NCBI RefSeq assembly: GCF_029407905.1
Contig: NC_073634.1
Location: forward strand, 27,789,501-27,853,500
Source: Bubalus kerabau
Taxonomy: Eukaryota; Chordata; Mammalia; Artiodactyla; Bovidae
DNA: 64,000 nt
Direction: 5' to 3'
Shown here: positions 24,601-38,288 of the stretch, piece after piece
Layout of the letters: each line of letters opens with the position of its first letter
Numbering within the stretch: position 1 is the first letter of the stretch
The notes under the pieces: model-generated
What the model was told of the DNA's origin: nothing
The model's input: only the letters and a program-made list of their open reading frames with translations
The model's database searches: none
Translations under genes and position numbers: made by a program

Positions 24601-26089
24601 TTTGATCCAGTAGTAGCCAAAAACATACTATAATAGAAAAAGACCTGAAATATTGCACAAAAACCCATCAGTTGGTGAGTGCTGGGTTCAATATGGAAAG
24701 AGGAAACTTTTACTCTATTTCTTATATTCCAAAATTATTTATATTACAAATTTTTTATATTCCAAAATTAGCTACAATAATTTTTATGCAATTTTAAAAA
24801 CCAGTAAGAGTTTTAAAAATAGTTCCTTTTGATCAGAAGGGGGAAAGAACAAGAGACATAACAAATCACTGCAAATGTGTTTTTAAAAATTATCAGTAAA
24901 AGCTCAGGGTGGTTCCACTAGTCGGTCGGCCACAGAACCTCCACAAATGAAAAAGAGCATTCATTAAATATTAAAATCACACTGCGGGAAACTGTATATC
25001 ACTAGATGAGACTTGCATGTAACACTATCACTTTTTTCCTTTTATTCTTCTGGATCAGATTTTATGGCTCATCATCATTAAAGATTATTAGTAATCTTTA
25101 ATCCCTTTTGAACAAAGTTGAAGCTTATTACAGTACCACACTCCCTGAGTCTAAGTGTGATTAAGAACATACTCAGTTTCAGCTACATCATTTGTAGTAA
25201 AATACCCTTGTGGAACTGCCCTTAGTTTTTAACTGAAAATGCTACTGTGACTTCCACTGTTCAAACTGTGTTAACACTGCTCCTGACAGCTCTCATTTGC
25301 TTGATCTCCCAGATTATTAGAATAAAGTTCAAATGGTGCTTCCTAATATCTTGGAAAAGGTTAGACTCAGGGAAATGGAAACTTTGATCAAAGGTTTGCT
25401 TAATCAGAGTTGGAAAGCCTGGCTTCAGTGTCCAGCTACTTGCATCTTCTCAATACAACTTGAACTTTCAGCCCTTTGACTAGAAGGAAGATTTCCCATT
25501 GAGTTCACATACTGGGTTTGTTGGACACAGCGGCAGTAGCATAAACAACTAATCACAATTAACCAGCGACAGCACTAAGAAGACCAGACAGCAGTCATGT
25601 GCTTCAGGGCTAAATTCCAGAAGTGATTTCAAAGCCAGCTCAGCTCCTAAGAGCCCAGGCTGCTGGTCCGTGGTAACCAGAGATCCCCTCACGACCATGG
25701 GGCAATCTGTATATAAAGTGAGGATTCGATGTGAGAAGACCTAGTGTTAAACTTCAGCTGAGCCACCTGGAGCTCCAAGTTGCTGAATCCAATGACTACT
25801 TTTCCATTTTCTGCTCACCTGACTGTTGGGAGTCGTTTAACAGCCCCATCTCCCTGCTGGGCTGCTCAACGTCCTTCCCTCCTCTTGCCACGTTGGGCAG
25901 TCTCCAGGAGCCGAATCCAGGTTACTTCCGGTATTCCCAGTGAGAGCCACTCATTATTTCTCTGCGTCTTTCAACTTTGCTGCTGGGTCCTCTCTCATCA
26001 CTCCCTCCTGCCTGGAGGATGAACATAGCAGTTTTCTAACTGGCCCTACTGTCCCCAGTCTCTCTCCACCACTAACTTACTGGACAGAG
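24601..26089. other. Unassigned intergenic DNA
   Basis: AT-rich until 25500, then GC-richer; no repeat family recognised. Confidence 0.4.
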
Positions 26090-26715
26090 CAATCCTGATC
26101 AAGGACGATCCTTGCCGTGTCACTCCCCTGACTTATGTCCTCCAGTGGATCTGTGACTGTAGGGTAAAGCTCACCTCCTTGGCTAAAACATAAGGCCTTT
26201 CCTAATCTGGTGTCTGCCCACCCAACTACACTCCTCACACACTCCTCTGTGCAATGGCTGACTGAGTGAAATGGCCGGAACAATTTTTTGCTTTGGTGCA
26301 TTCTAAACCCCCAATCAGCGGTCCCCAACCTTTCTGGCACCAAGGACTGGAAGACAATTTTTCCATGGACCAGGGGTTGGGGGGAGGGGGATGGCTTCAG
26401 GATATTTCAAGTGCTCTTACTGTGGCTCTTTATTTCTATCATTATTATATCAGCTTCACCACCAGGCATTAGATCCTGGAAGCTGGGGACCCCTGCTCTA
26501 AGGGCTGCAAATCCTTAAGGACCTGTCTCCCCAAACTGAATTTAAGTATCATTCCCCCAGGAAGCCTTTCTAGACTCCTGAGGTGAACATCTTGCAGGAT
26601 CCACAGCAGCCATTTCATACCCTTTACCCTACCCCTAGACCTCTTTAATGTTTTATTACTGGTCACTTTCCCCACTGGGAGCTCCTCAAGGATGGGGCAC
26701 ATCTTCCACATGTAT
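26090..26715 (+). mobile_element. L2 LINE 3' end, split by a DNA element
   Basis: L2-like at 26090-26275 and 26505-26715 (aggaagcctttctagactcc ... gggagctcctcaaggatggg). Confidence 0.55.
26313..26500. mobile_element. Old DNA-transposon-like element
   Basis: Ends look inverted: gcggtccccaacctttctgg on the left and agctggggacccctgctc on the right. It interrupts an L2. The family name is uncertain. Confidence 0.5.
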
Positions 26716-28424
26716 ATGCAGAGCAGAAAGAAATGAGGCAAAAAGAAGAAAATAAAGCCAAGAAATGACAGTAACTTGTTACACGGATGGGGAGTCATGT
26801 GCTTATTTCTTCTCTTCCTGTTTTCCATATTTTCTAGCATGTGGATTATTTTTAAACGTTTTTTTAACAAATCAGTTCATTCTTGAGATGTGTCCAATCG
26901 CTCCTACCATAAAAGCTTCAATAAAAGAACTTGCTGCTTAAGTTCCTCTTTCCTCAGACTGCTCTGGCTCAAGACCTCAAGCTCCACAAATTCTTCAAAC
27001 TGAGCAAAACAGAAACACTTACTTCAACATTTTCAGCAGACAGAAGGACCACCCACATACACATAAATTCCTTGGCCTTGAAAAGGTTACACTGCTCTAG
27101 CAGTCGAGTGCCAAAACCCATTTTTGGCCAAAAATTCATCAGACCCTCACTGTATTCGCAGTGTAACACAAATGAAGAGGAAACATTCACAGATCCTAAG
27201 ATGTAAAGAGGATAAAAATGATGGAACTTCTGAGTGCTAAATCCATTACCTTGTCAAATTGAGACATCAGTGAAAGATAGGGAAGAAAAAAAACTCTGAA
27301 AATTCTTCTGAAACATTATCTTCTCAGATATCAAAACTTTCAACCACACACACTGGCTTGTAACTCTTTTTAAATTTGTGAGAAATAAGTCAACCTTTCA
27401 ATGTTCAGTCTGACATTTGCTATTGTTTTCCCTCAAGAGAAAACAAAAACCTGATTAATTCCAAAAATAAAACATAAAAACTCAGTTGAGAAGCGAACCC
27501 TGTGGCTTAGAAGTCATCACTCTGATTAACAACACATAAGTGTTACCTGACGAATGGATTCCTATCTCAAATGCAATTATCGACAAATTTCTCATGATCC
27601 CCACTGTTTTAACAGTTGATGCCCAGTTCTTGAAGCAATAACTTTAACAGCAATGAAACAAAGGAAACCTCACCTCAGCACTCGGGCTGACTAGACTGTT
27701 TTCCACGCTCGGTCAGCAGAGACGCTGGAATGAAGTGTTTGAACCAGGCTCAACAGCTGTTCAGGAAGGTACCTACTTCTCTGCCCTTGCAAGCCCTTGC
27801 AAGTCCTGGAGCGGTGATCTTCACAATTAAGCCTGTTGCTAGAACCTGCTGAGATAGTCGGACAAGCAGGACTCTGCCCTCAGGAAATCCTGGCCTGAGG
27901 CACCACTGGCGTCCATCCTGGGGTGACTCTGCCAGGCCGTTGGGGCGGTGCTTCTATCAGTGGGGCCAGAGCAGCACCCAAATCAGAGGGTCCACTGGAG
28001 TACAAGAATGTCAAGAATGGGAGTGCGGGGTGTGGGCAGGGATCACACAGAGAGACCTGAGGTAGGAAGGAGAGGTGGGGAGGGTCACACAGCCTTTCAT
28101 TAGGAAAACTGAAAGGATCTGGCAGCAATCTGGACCCCTGAGAACATACTCTAAACAAGTACCGCATTTAGAAGGTATAGCCTCCAAGGCTTTTTATTCA
28201 ACTCAACACATATTAGGTGCCTACAGGTACCCATCATCATTGCCTGGACACTTACCTCATGTAGAGCATTGATGTTCTTACCATAGAGAGGTGCAGTTAA
28301 AAGGGAGAAAGAGAAAAAAAGGGGAGGGGAGAAAGAGAGAATGTGAAAGCAAGCTGGGGAAGAGCTAATGACTGATTCAAAGCCTCACAACAGTAAGAAA
28401 CGTCACAGTCAGGAGACACCTTTT
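26716..28424. other. Repeat-poor intergenic DNA
   Basis: No transposable element recognised; continues leftward from the candidate terminal exon. Confidence 0.4.
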
Positions 28425-28443
28425 GTGCTTCATCCACCATCAG

Positions 28444-28449
28444 TTTATT
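28444..28449 (-). terminator. Candidate polyadenylation signal AATAAA
   Basis: Canonical AATAAA on the minus strand, with a CA and then GT-rich sequence within the next 60 nt. It would end the candidate transcript that begins its last exon near 30983. Confidence 0.35.
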
Positions 28450-30845
28450 GCAAAGTGAAGTCTGGGTTCAAAACAAAAGGGAAATAAGTCTACCAAGAAT
28501 GAATTAAATTAATCATTGATGTCAATGGCAACAGATAGGAACAATTTAGTATCAGCTGTAGGTGGTTCTCAAAGTCAAAATTTATTAACTATCAAATGGT
28601 CAAGCTGTACAGGTTTTTTTTCAGATGTACATATAACATATGTATATCATAACAAAGTTATTAATAAAATATTTCCTTAGGGACTAAAGAAACTACTAAT
28701 TAAATAGTTGATGAACATTTATAGATACTATTAAAGATCTGACATAAATATGTAAGTCATGGAGCTGAATAAGAAAAGCTATGATCCATATGATTGCATA
28801 CTTTACTAATTCCATATTAAAGTAGAAAACAAAATTATGCCACATAAATTGAGCTGAATTTAAGAATCTTTTTATTAGAAGATAAAAGTGATGTCCATTT
28901 AAACCATCATTCCTGAAAGAGATACTAAATAATAAAATTATTACCTCAAATCCCAAACTACGATACAAACTTTACTATCCAGATTACCCTGCCTATTGGT
29001 TGGCAGTACATCTGTCCCTCCATGATACAGGCAATGGCCGTTAGCGATGAGACTTAGCAGTAGTTATGAATACCCAGCAGAGATATAGACCACATGGTAG
29101 AAAGGACATTCACACATCTTTGAATCACTACTCTCATTGAGAATAGGGTTGATGAAAATAATGGTTAAAACCAACAGACAATTTACCTGTTCAGTCATTT
29201 GCTATCTTCAGCAGTAAACATCACACTACACTATTTTGTCCATAAAATTTTTATGTGTCCAAGGTATTTTTTAAATCCAGGTTTAGATTATTAACAGTGA
29301 AAAAGTATTCATCTTCTTTCTTACTTCCATGGACTTGATCAGGCCACCATTCACCAGGCACACAGAAATATGAATAACTGGAAAGACGACTTGATGGCAG
29401 ACTGTTTGCAAAACAGGAGTGCTGTATTTTAAGGCAAATGTCTTTAATCACATATATACACAGCAGTTTATTCATTGGCGAACTTTATCATATGACAGTA
29501 CAAAATTCAACAGAAAAACTGAGGTATAACTTTACTTAACATAAATACAAATGTCAGAAAGTCTAAAGACATTTTCAATGTGCTTAACATATTTTACCAA
29601 GAACCAAATAGAGAATTCAGAATTCTTCTCAAAGTTCTTATATGTCCAGAAATACCCAAGATTCTGAATTCTAGGGGAAAAAAATACTAGAAATTAAATA
29701 CTCTAAACTCTTCCCAATAAGGCTCTCTACATAAGGCTACCTTTGACATAAGGCTACTTCAACTTGGTCTGAAAATAGCAAAGATATGCATCAAAATTCA
29801 AGCTATTCTGAACTAAAGAGAAAGGACTTGGTCTCATGAAGGATGAGTTTACTGAGCAAAATTAAACTTGGGCAAAAAGCAAATTTTAAAGTACATCAAA
29901 TGAAAACATTTCCTATCATTTTTTAACATAAAGCTGAACTATTGTGATATAAAAATGACTGAATCTGTATGACAGTTTTTAGGGCAAAACAGACATACAT
30001 TTACCTTTACAGAAATAAATGAAATATAATCCTTAACTTGGTATGAATATTTTTAAAATTCTACATTCTGTGACCTTTACAAAAGGAGATCTATTCTTTA
30101 CTTTCAAGTTAGAAACAGTGTAACAGTTTATCTTTGGATATTTCCAGTCAATGGCTGTATAAAACGAGAGATAATACAAATATAAGTCATAGGCCATTTG
30201 GTGCATTCATCAGTCTGGGACACTAAAAGCAAAAAAGTGATCCACTGATAGTACATAAAGTGGAAAAAATATACCCCAGATTTCTTCTCTAGTCCAAAAA
30301 CTTACAGTCTCTAAGTATTTTTAATTACTGAGTGGTCTGATGCAATGACATTCACTGAAAAAATCTTATTACTAACTGTATTCACATTAAAATGTTTTCC
30401 TTAAAATGCAAATTGCGGTATTCATTATGCCTAAATACAAAAGTAAGTTAATGACAAGGTAAAGTTTTTTTTCGGTCTGACAGAGCACTCATTTCCTCTG
30501 TCAAAGTCCAAGTGATATTAAGAGAAAAAAATATTCTACTTATTTTCCCCTAATAATTTAATTAAACGCTCAAAGATACTGTTCTAAAGGAAAGTTCAAC
30601 AGGAATTGCGTATTAAATTTACAAATTAAGCCAAAATAAGAAACAAAACTGGGATTCAAAAAAATTAGACTATGTAACTGAATAAATAATAACAATAATG
30701 ACAAATAACACCCCAAATTTGGAAAATTCAAGCAAAACATTGGTAACCTCATTCTTGATGGCACATAAATAAAGGAATTTAAGACTGTGGATGGAAAAAC
30801 AGAAGCTTCCATCAAAACAGGTACACACAGAGTAACCGGAAAGGT

Positions 30846-30983
30846 TCACAACCTGAATTCCACATCCACAGTGATGTCAGTCATCAGCTGGCTGTGGAGC
30901 CTCCTGCTGATTCCTACAGGAACAGGCACAAAGCACCCTCGACTTTTCACTGGCACCGAACTCAGCTGCTTTGAAAAAATGTC
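30846..30983 (-). CDS. Possible C-terminal coding part of an unidentified terminal exon
   Basis: On the minus strand a pyrimidine-rich run followed by ctattaaccaatgtcag gives an acceptor-like junction at 30984/30983. Read from the first exon base, 45 sense codons end in TGA at 30846-30848; the C-terminus reads MTDITVDVEFRL. The stretch keeps several CpGs and is richer in GC than its surroundings. Downstream comes about 2.4 kb of repeat-poor AT-rich DNA ending in a polyadenylation signal. I do not recognise the peptide. An open frame of this length can occur by chance, so the coding call is weak. Confidence 0.22.
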   Translation of the reverse strand, partial: DIFSKQLSSVPVKSRGCFVPVPVGISRRLHSQLMTDITVDVEFRL

Positions 30984-31782
30984 CTGACATTGGTTAATAG
31001 CAGAGGGTGGGGGAAAGGAGTGGTAAGAATAAATATCAAGTTAAGTGCTCCTTTGTGTGAAGGAATCTAGAAACCCTCTTATTTAGTAATTAACCCAACA
31101 TACCACCAACTTCGAACACTTGTACTTTTAAAGACAGCCATAAACCCGCCACTTAGTTTTTTCAGTCCCACTCCTCTTCAGCCCACTGCTGACTGCTCCA
31201 CTGGGCCCTCCTGTGTTGCTCATAGGAGGTGTCTTAACAGCTCAACCAGCCACTACTCCTGCCGCCAAGTCCATCCTCACTCCTGTACCTGTGGCTGATC
31301 ACAACCGCACTTGGAATTTTGGCTGAGCTTTTTCCTTCGAATACCTGAGACAAGACCAATCACTAAGTATTTGCTCCTGCCTGTTCATCACATCCAATCA
31401 GCAAAATACCATAAACATGCTGGCCAGGGCTGGCCCAGGGTGTGGCCCAGCGCAGTGGCTCTGCAAACTATAATGGCATGTCTCAGGGAAACTGCCCTGC
31501 CCTCAGCAATATCCCCCACCTAGAAAGACTGCTTTCCCCAAGCCTGGAAAACCACTCTCCAAACTGGGTGATGGTAAGGCTAAGCTAATTCTACTCTGGA
31601 ATTTGAACAGGGAAAAAAGAAGAGGATCAGTCAGTGGAAATGAACAAATGGAGGGGAGAGATGCACAGATGCCACTCTGCTGAGAGTGATGCCAACCCTG
31701 AGAGGTAGGAGGAGAGACATCAGAATGGCCACACTCCATCAGGCGGCTGCTGTTGCATCTTTACAATTAATAACCCCTACCT
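30984..31782. other. Upstream flank of the candidate terminal exon
   Basis: Repeat-free, with pyrimidine-rich minus-strand sequence next to 30984. No further exon recognised. Confidence 0.35.
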
Positions 31783-31998
31783 AGGACTTCCCAGGTGGTT
31801 CAGTGGGTAAAGAATCCACCTGCAATTCAGGAGACACAGGTTCGATCCCTGGATCAGGAAGATCCCCTGGAGGAGGGCATGGCAACCCACTCCAATATTC
31901 TTGCCTGGAGAATCCCATGGACAGAGGAGCCTGGTGAGCTACAGTCCATGGGGTCGCAAAGAGTCAAACATGACTGAAGCGACTCAGCATGCACACAC
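31783..31998 (+). mobile_element. Bov-tA SINE
   Basis: Complete head and tail, ending in a short (ca)n run. Confidence 0.9.
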
Positions 31999-33689
31999 AA
32001 CTCCTGCCTCTGGAGTCTACATTCCCTGTATATACTGCCAGTTATACTTTTTTCCCTCTCTTAGCAAATTTTGTTTCTTAGGATGACCAACAAGGGTCAG
32101 AGATTTATTTTCAGAATGCTTAATAAAAGTACTAAGCAAAAATAAAAGAATTATAAAACATTAGTATATCATTTCTTGTGAAAAATTGCCATAATTTTCA
32201 TTACTCTATATATTTTAGGAATTGTGGCTATTATTCAAGCATTCAATGAGTAGTAATTGGAAACCCTACTATTTCTAAGAATAGTTAAGAGTAGTACTGA
32301 ATACATTTGTAGGAAAGTAGACCTCTCTTTGAAACCGTTTTTTCCCAGACATCTTTAGTAAACATGTAACATTACAGATGTAGCGTGCCCAAAATCTTGG
32401 ATCATAGCTCCATTAGGTTTGATATTCACATTTCCATTGAAGATTATTAATATTCACCCAGCACATTCATGAGATTTATTAAAGATATAGACATTAACCA
32501 AAAGTCTTTGGGGCATATGTATAAGAGAACTTATTATACTATTACGTAGTATTTAGTCAAATACTACATTAGCAACATTACTCATGAAAAAAAATCCAGT
32601 AAAAGATAGTCAGACTTGAAAACTCGACCTTGCCAAGTAAGCTTCCAAACCATTTGGGGAAGTGCTGCTTACAAATACACTGAACTTTTCTCCAATTATT
32701 TTCCTAACATAATTTCCTAGAGGAATTACAAAATGATTGTAAGGATGGCTAGGGATTATATTTAAAAATCTGGGTTTAGTCTTTGTGTAAAGGACCCTCA
32801 GAATAGGTCTTCTGAGCACAAGAGGCTTTTTTCAAAGAGCATCTACCCGGGTGAAGGCAGCTGACGGTCATCCCTGTGTACCCCATAAATCAGACAAAAC
32901 TCCTGCTACCCACAAAAAAAGGACTAATAATAATAACAACTTTCCTACAGCAGTACTGCAGGTTAATTAACTATCAAGTGTTGCTTTTTAGATGGTTTCC
33001 TCCCCATCCCAGTAATACAGGGATATTTGCACTTCCTGTAAGAACTATGAAAAGATGCAGATTTAAACACACTAGGAAGCTTTTCCATCACGGTATCCTT
33101 AAAACAGGTAGAAGAAGAAAATTGCAAGGGTTCTAACCCTGACTGTGCAGGGAGATAGAGCTGCCTTTATCAACACCCTCTGGCATTCTCCTAGTACTCC
33201 TATAACTTCCAAGTCTGAGAAGCAAAACCTCAGGTAATAAAAAGGCATTAAATTAAACCAGCCAACAGAAACAAATTATCTCTTGTGTCTGTATGTCTCT
33301 ATATCTTCAGGCAAGTGAACACAAACTCAAATTAACTTGGGTTAATGAGGAGAATCAGTTTAATAGCCTTAGAAACCATTAAATGTATATCAATTGGCAA
33401 ACTGTAAAAACCATCAACAAGCACTGCTATGGCTTCAACCTGATTAGCGTCTTGTAGATTTAGAAACTCACTTCAAGAAAACTTCCCGACACAGGCAGTA
33501 CAACAACTCAATTCACAACAAAATCTGTCTATTTCTTCATTAAAACACATTGTTAGAATCCAACACCCTTTCGTGGAAAAAAAAACAAAAACAAAAAACA
33601 CACCCTTAAGAAACTAGGAATACAAGTTCCTCAACCTGATCACGGGAATACTAATATTATACTTAATGGTGTAAGACTGATGTTTTCCC
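31999..33689. other. Repeat-poor intergenic DNA
   Basis: AT-rich, no repeat or gene recognised. Confidence 0.4.
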
Positions 33690-35171
33690 TCTAAGGTCAA
33701 GAAAAAGAAAAGTATGTCCATTCTCACATCTGCTATTTGACATTGTACTAGAAGTTCTAGCCAGGGTAATTAGGCAAGAGAAAGAAAAAAAGGAAGTATA
33801 AAGTTAAATTCTCTCTCATTGCAGATAACATTATCTTTTATATATATATATGGAAAACAATAAAAAAACCAAAACTAATAAGTTTAGCAAGGTTATAACA
33901 TATAAGATAAGTATACAAAAATCAGTTGTATTTCTATACACTAGCAATGAACAATCTGAAAAAGAAATTCAGAACACAACTCCATTTATAATAGCATCAA
34001 AAAGAATAAACACTTAAGAATAAATTAAAGCAGCACAAGACTTGTACAGTGAAAACCATAAAACACTGGAAGAAATTAAAGAACACTTAAGTAAATGGAA
34101 AGACACCTTATGACCATGGATTGAAAAGCTTAATATTGTTAGGATGGAAAAACTCCCCTAATTGATCTACAGATTTCATGCAATCTCTATCAAACGTCCA
34201 ACTGCCTTTTTTGCAGAAACGGATACATTGATTCTAAAGTTCATATGAAAATGGGAGGAACCCAGATAGCCAAAACAACCTTGTAGAAGAAGAGGAACTC
34301 ATATTTCCTGTCTTCTAAACTTACTCCAAAGCTATAGTCTTCTGTGTGTTTTTGGCATAAGAACAGACATGTAGATCACTGGGAAAGCACCGAGAATCCA
34401 TAAACCCACAAATCTATGGTTATCCAGTTTTTGACAAGTATGCCAATACCACTCAATGGTGGAAAGAACGGTCTTTTCATCAAATGATACAGGGACAACT
34501 TCATATCCACCTCCAAAAGAATGAAGTTGGACCCCTATCTCATACCATACATAAAAATGGTCCATACTCGAAATGGACCAGAGACCTGAAACTAACAGCT
34601 AATACTATAAAAATTTTGAAACATAAGAGTAAATCTTCATTACCTTGAGTTCCTTAAGATACAATGCCAAAAGCACAAAAGACAAGAGAAAAAATAAAAC
34701 TGGACTACACTTAAAGTTAAAACTTGTGTACTGCAAATGATATTATTAAGAAAAGGAAAAGACAACTCTTTAGTCTGAGAGAAAATATCTGCAAATCATG
34801 TATCTGATAAAGTTCAATATTCAGAATATATAAAGAACTCTTAAAAGTCAACAATTAAAAAAAAATTTTTTTTAATGGGTAAAGGGTTTGACTAGACCTT
34901 TCTCCCTAGCGGGTAGATAAATAATCAATAAGCACATGAAAAGATGCTCTACACCATTAGCTATTAGGAAGATGCATATCAAAATCACAGTGAGATACCA
35001 ACTCATACCCACACTAGGATGCTGCTATTTAAAAAGAAAAAAGAAGAACAAGGAAAATAACTGTTGGAGAGAATGGAACCTTCATATATTGCTAGTGGGA
35101 ATATTAAATGGTTCACTTGCTTCGAAAAACAGTATGAGAGCTCCTCAAAAAGTTAAACATGATGTTATTAC

Positions 35172-35306
35172 CTTGGTCCCTGGGTTGGGAAGATCCCCTG
35201 GAGAAGGGAAAGGCTACCCACTCCAGTATTCTGGCCTGGAGAATTCCATGGACTGTATAGTCCATGGGGCTGCAAAGAGTTGAACATGACTGAGCGACAT
35301 TCACTT
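35172..35306 (+). mobile_element. Bov-tA SINE, 5' truncated
   Basis: Starts inside the tRNA head (tccctgggttgggaagatcc) and has the full Bov-A tail. Inserted in the L1 at 33690-36150. Confidence 0.85.
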
Positions 35307-35721
35307 ATCATATGACCCAGGAATCTCATCCTGGGTATATACCAAGAAAATGAAAAACATACCATTCACACAAAACTTGTACATGAATGTTCATAATAAC
35401 ATTGTTCACAACAGTCAAAGAGTAAAAATAACACAAACGTCCATTAAATGAGAAAAGGATAATCAAAATGTAGTACATCCATACAATAGAAAATTATTCA
35501 ACAATAAAAAGAATGAAGTACTGATCCATGCTACGACATAGATGGACTTCAAAACATTATGCTAAGCAATAAAAGACAGACACAAAGGCCACGTTTCCAT
35601 TTATATGAAATGTCCAGAATAAGCAAATCCCTAGAGACAGAAAGCAGATTAGTGGTTGTCAGGAGATGGGTAAGGGAGGAGTGAGGAGTTACTGCAAAAG
35701 AGTAGGGGGTACATGAAAATG

Positions 35722-36021
35722 TGTTAGGATATCCCTGGTGGCACAGTGGATTGGAACTCGCCTGCCAATACAGGGGACACGTGTTTGATCCCTGGACCTG
35801 GAAGATTTCATAAGCCACAGGGTAAGCCCGTGCACCACAACCACTGAGCCCGTGTCCCACAACCACTGAAGCCCGTGTGCCCTGGAGCCCATGCTCCACA
35901 ACCAGAGAAGCCACCACAATGGGCAGCCTGCGCACCACAATTAGAGAGTAGCCCCCGCTCACCGCAACCAGAGAAAGTCCACGCGCAGCGACAAAGATCC
36001 AGTGCAGCCAAAAATGAAAAA
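35722..36021 (+). mobile_element. CHR-type SINE, long form
   Basis: Full-length form; TSD gaaaatgt at 35714-35721 and 36022-36029. Inserted in the L1 3' end. Confidence 0.88.
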
Positions 36022-36219
36022 GAAAATGTTCTAGAATTAGAACATTTGGTAGTGATGGTTACATAGCTCTGTGACTATTCGAAAAACTACAGATTTACAT
36101 ACTTTAAAAATGATAAATTTTATGGTATGTGAATTATATCTCCAGTTGTAAAAAACAAAAAACCACGCACATTGTTAATACCACCTTATATTTATTTAGT
36201 TCCACTTTTTAACTCCCCT

Positions 36220-36293
36220 GAGGCCTGGCGTGCTGCAATTCATGGGGTCGCAAAGAGTCGGACACGACTGAGCGACTGAACTGAACTGAACCT
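36220..36293 (+). mobile_element. BovB 3' tail
   Basis: Only the last ~75 bases of BovB, ending in the typical gactgaactgaactgaac tail. Confidence 0.8.
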
Positions 36294-38033
36294 TCCCAAA
36301 TTGCCTAAAGTTTATCAACAAAACCACAATGTTAACAATGCATTGATCAATTTAGTCAAATATCCTGTAACTATTTCTCATTCTTCTTTCCAGCCCCTTG
36401 CTTGCCCCTTGGCATGGTGATGACATGCTTAACCTCACTTATGTGGTTTTAAACAGAATAGGAAGTGAATTACTAAACTGAGAAAGGGAAAGGCAGAAAA
36501 GATTTAGAACAAATAATAAAAGGAAGGTATTCATCCTTTCATCTCCAGCTACCTCTCAGATAACTTTTTAGGGGATCAGGAAATCACATCCTTCTATTAG
36601 CTAACAAAAATTCTCATTAAGTCAAATGCTGTAATTCCTCAAATCTGATTTCATACATAGCTGCTATTCAATAATTTGATCTGAGTCTGATCCCCATGCA
36701 AGTACGCTCTTCATAAGAGACCTCATTCTTACATATATAAAAAGTCAAATCTAAAAAACACATAAATTAGGAGATAGTAACACAATAGAAAGATGACTCA
36801 CGGGTTAAAAGAATTCCCTACTTGAATTCCTGTACACATCCATTATTATGTACATGAAATATGATGAAGTTTACAAACTTCTTTTCATACTAATGTTTGG
36901 AAACCTACTTATTATAAAAAGTGGATGCACCTAATTATTTGTTGCATGCTACAATGTTCCCATCTCTGCCATGCACTGGAGCACAGAAAAGTGCATTAAT
37001 AAAACTGTATTTAAGAAAAAGACACAAACATACATATGTTTAATTTCTTTCTGATCTTTTTAAACTGAGTTGATTGGAAGAGCTAATTAAAAGTGATTCT
37101 TATGTAAGCCGAAGTTTTCAAGAAGGGAACCATGACCCATTATTATAATTTAAAAACTATACTATTATATAATTTGAATTACTTATTTAAAAAAAAAAAA
37201 AAACCTTCCAATGGTAAAGATTATTGAATCAGTAAAAATACAGGTAAGAATTTAGGTGGTTTATCTCAAAGCAAAAACATCTAAACTTTCCACTTCTGTC
37301 TGATGAATAAAAAATAAACAGTCTTTCACATGGACCTGAAAGCTAAGCATGATATTGATTTCATAATTTTGCATTTTACTTTCAAACATTTCATATGAAA
37401 GAGTGGCTATGGCTAAAATAAATGAAAGGAAAAACATGCATTTATCAGAGTTGAGGATTTAAATTCAAATACTGCTCTCCACTAAGGAAGTCAAATTCTC
37501 CTGTACTCTGCATTGTAGAGAAGGAAAGCATGGAAATTCAATGGACCTGCAAGATAAAACTTATAACACATAGTTAAACAGCCGTATGTTAAGTTGAACA
37601 AATCACTGTATTTTAATACAGCAAAAACACCTGTCATTATTTACACTTCTTTCATGAAAAAGAAAAACAGAACAAAAAAACACTTTATAACAATACACAC
37701 CACAAATGGCCTCTACTCGGTCATGGGCAGAACTATAGAATTATTTCAAAACGATCAAAATAATTGAAGTCTAGAAGGGATAAAGTATAAAGTATAAAGT
37801 CATGGGAAATTTTAGTTTCCGTTTCAATACAATGTTGTATAAATTAAACAAAAATACTATTCCAGACATAAATGACATAGCATTACTTAGTCCTGGTAGG
37901 TGAACTCCAAATAATATATATTCCCTCTGGCTTTCATCCACTAAATGTATATTGGGATAGTGTTGATATTTTAAAATATAAACCAAAGGATTCTCACCAA
38001 AGCTATGTAAAATTAATCTGTTCAAAATTAGGA
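36294..38033. other. AT-rich intergenic DNA
   Basis: Holds a poly(A) run at 37187-37203, a triplicated short unit (ataaagt) near 37785-37800 and the source of the inverted local duplicate. Confidence 0.4.
37412..37500 (+). repeat. Local inverted duplicate, source copy
   Basis: The reverse complement of 37441-37500 matches 38344-38403 with about six mismatches in 60; 37412-37440 matches 38429-38457 inverted with a few more. Confidence 0.8.
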
Positions 38034-38191
38034 TAAGATAGTTGGATGGCATCACCAACTCAATGGACATGAGTTTGAATAAACTCCAAGAGTTGGTGAT
38101 GGACAGGGAAACCTGGCGTGCTACGGTCCATGTGGTCGCAAAGACTGAGCGACTGAACTAAGTGACTGAACTGAGTGACTGAACTGAACTG
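38034..38191 (+). mobile_element. BovB 3' end
   Basis: BovB 3' end from gttggatggcatcacc to an expanded tail in which the short gtgactgaact unit is repeated several times. Confidence 0.85.
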
Positions 38192-38288
38192 GTAGCATAA
38201 ATGCAGATTATCCAATTCAATTCCTTAACAAATAATAAACTGAGGATTCAGCCGCACCAATAATCAAAAGTTCAAGTGCTTATCAGGA

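Larger units (their letters stand above)
28425..30983 (-). other. Candidate minus-strand terminal exon with long 3' UTR
   Basis: The block lies between a minus-strand acceptor-like site (30984) and an AATAAA at 28444-28449. The signal is followed downstream by a GT-rich tract (28383-28425 on the minus strand), as expected at a cleavage site. No transposable element is recognisable in these 2.5 kb, in contrast to the surroundings, which suggests constraint or an old UTR. It could be an alternative or unannotated last exon of a minus-strand transcript (a KCNG3 or COX7A2L isoform, or a lncRNA). This is inference. Confidence 0.3.
33690..36150 (+). mobile_element. L1 ORF2 C-terminal part and 3' UTR
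   Basis: Sense L1 with clear order: agaagttctagccagggtaa, atttctatacactagcaatg, ccacaaatctatggttatcc, tcaagatgctctacacc-like block, catatgacccaggaatctc. Carries a Bov-tA at 35172 and a CHR SINE at 35722. No open ORF2 remains. Confidence 0.87.
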
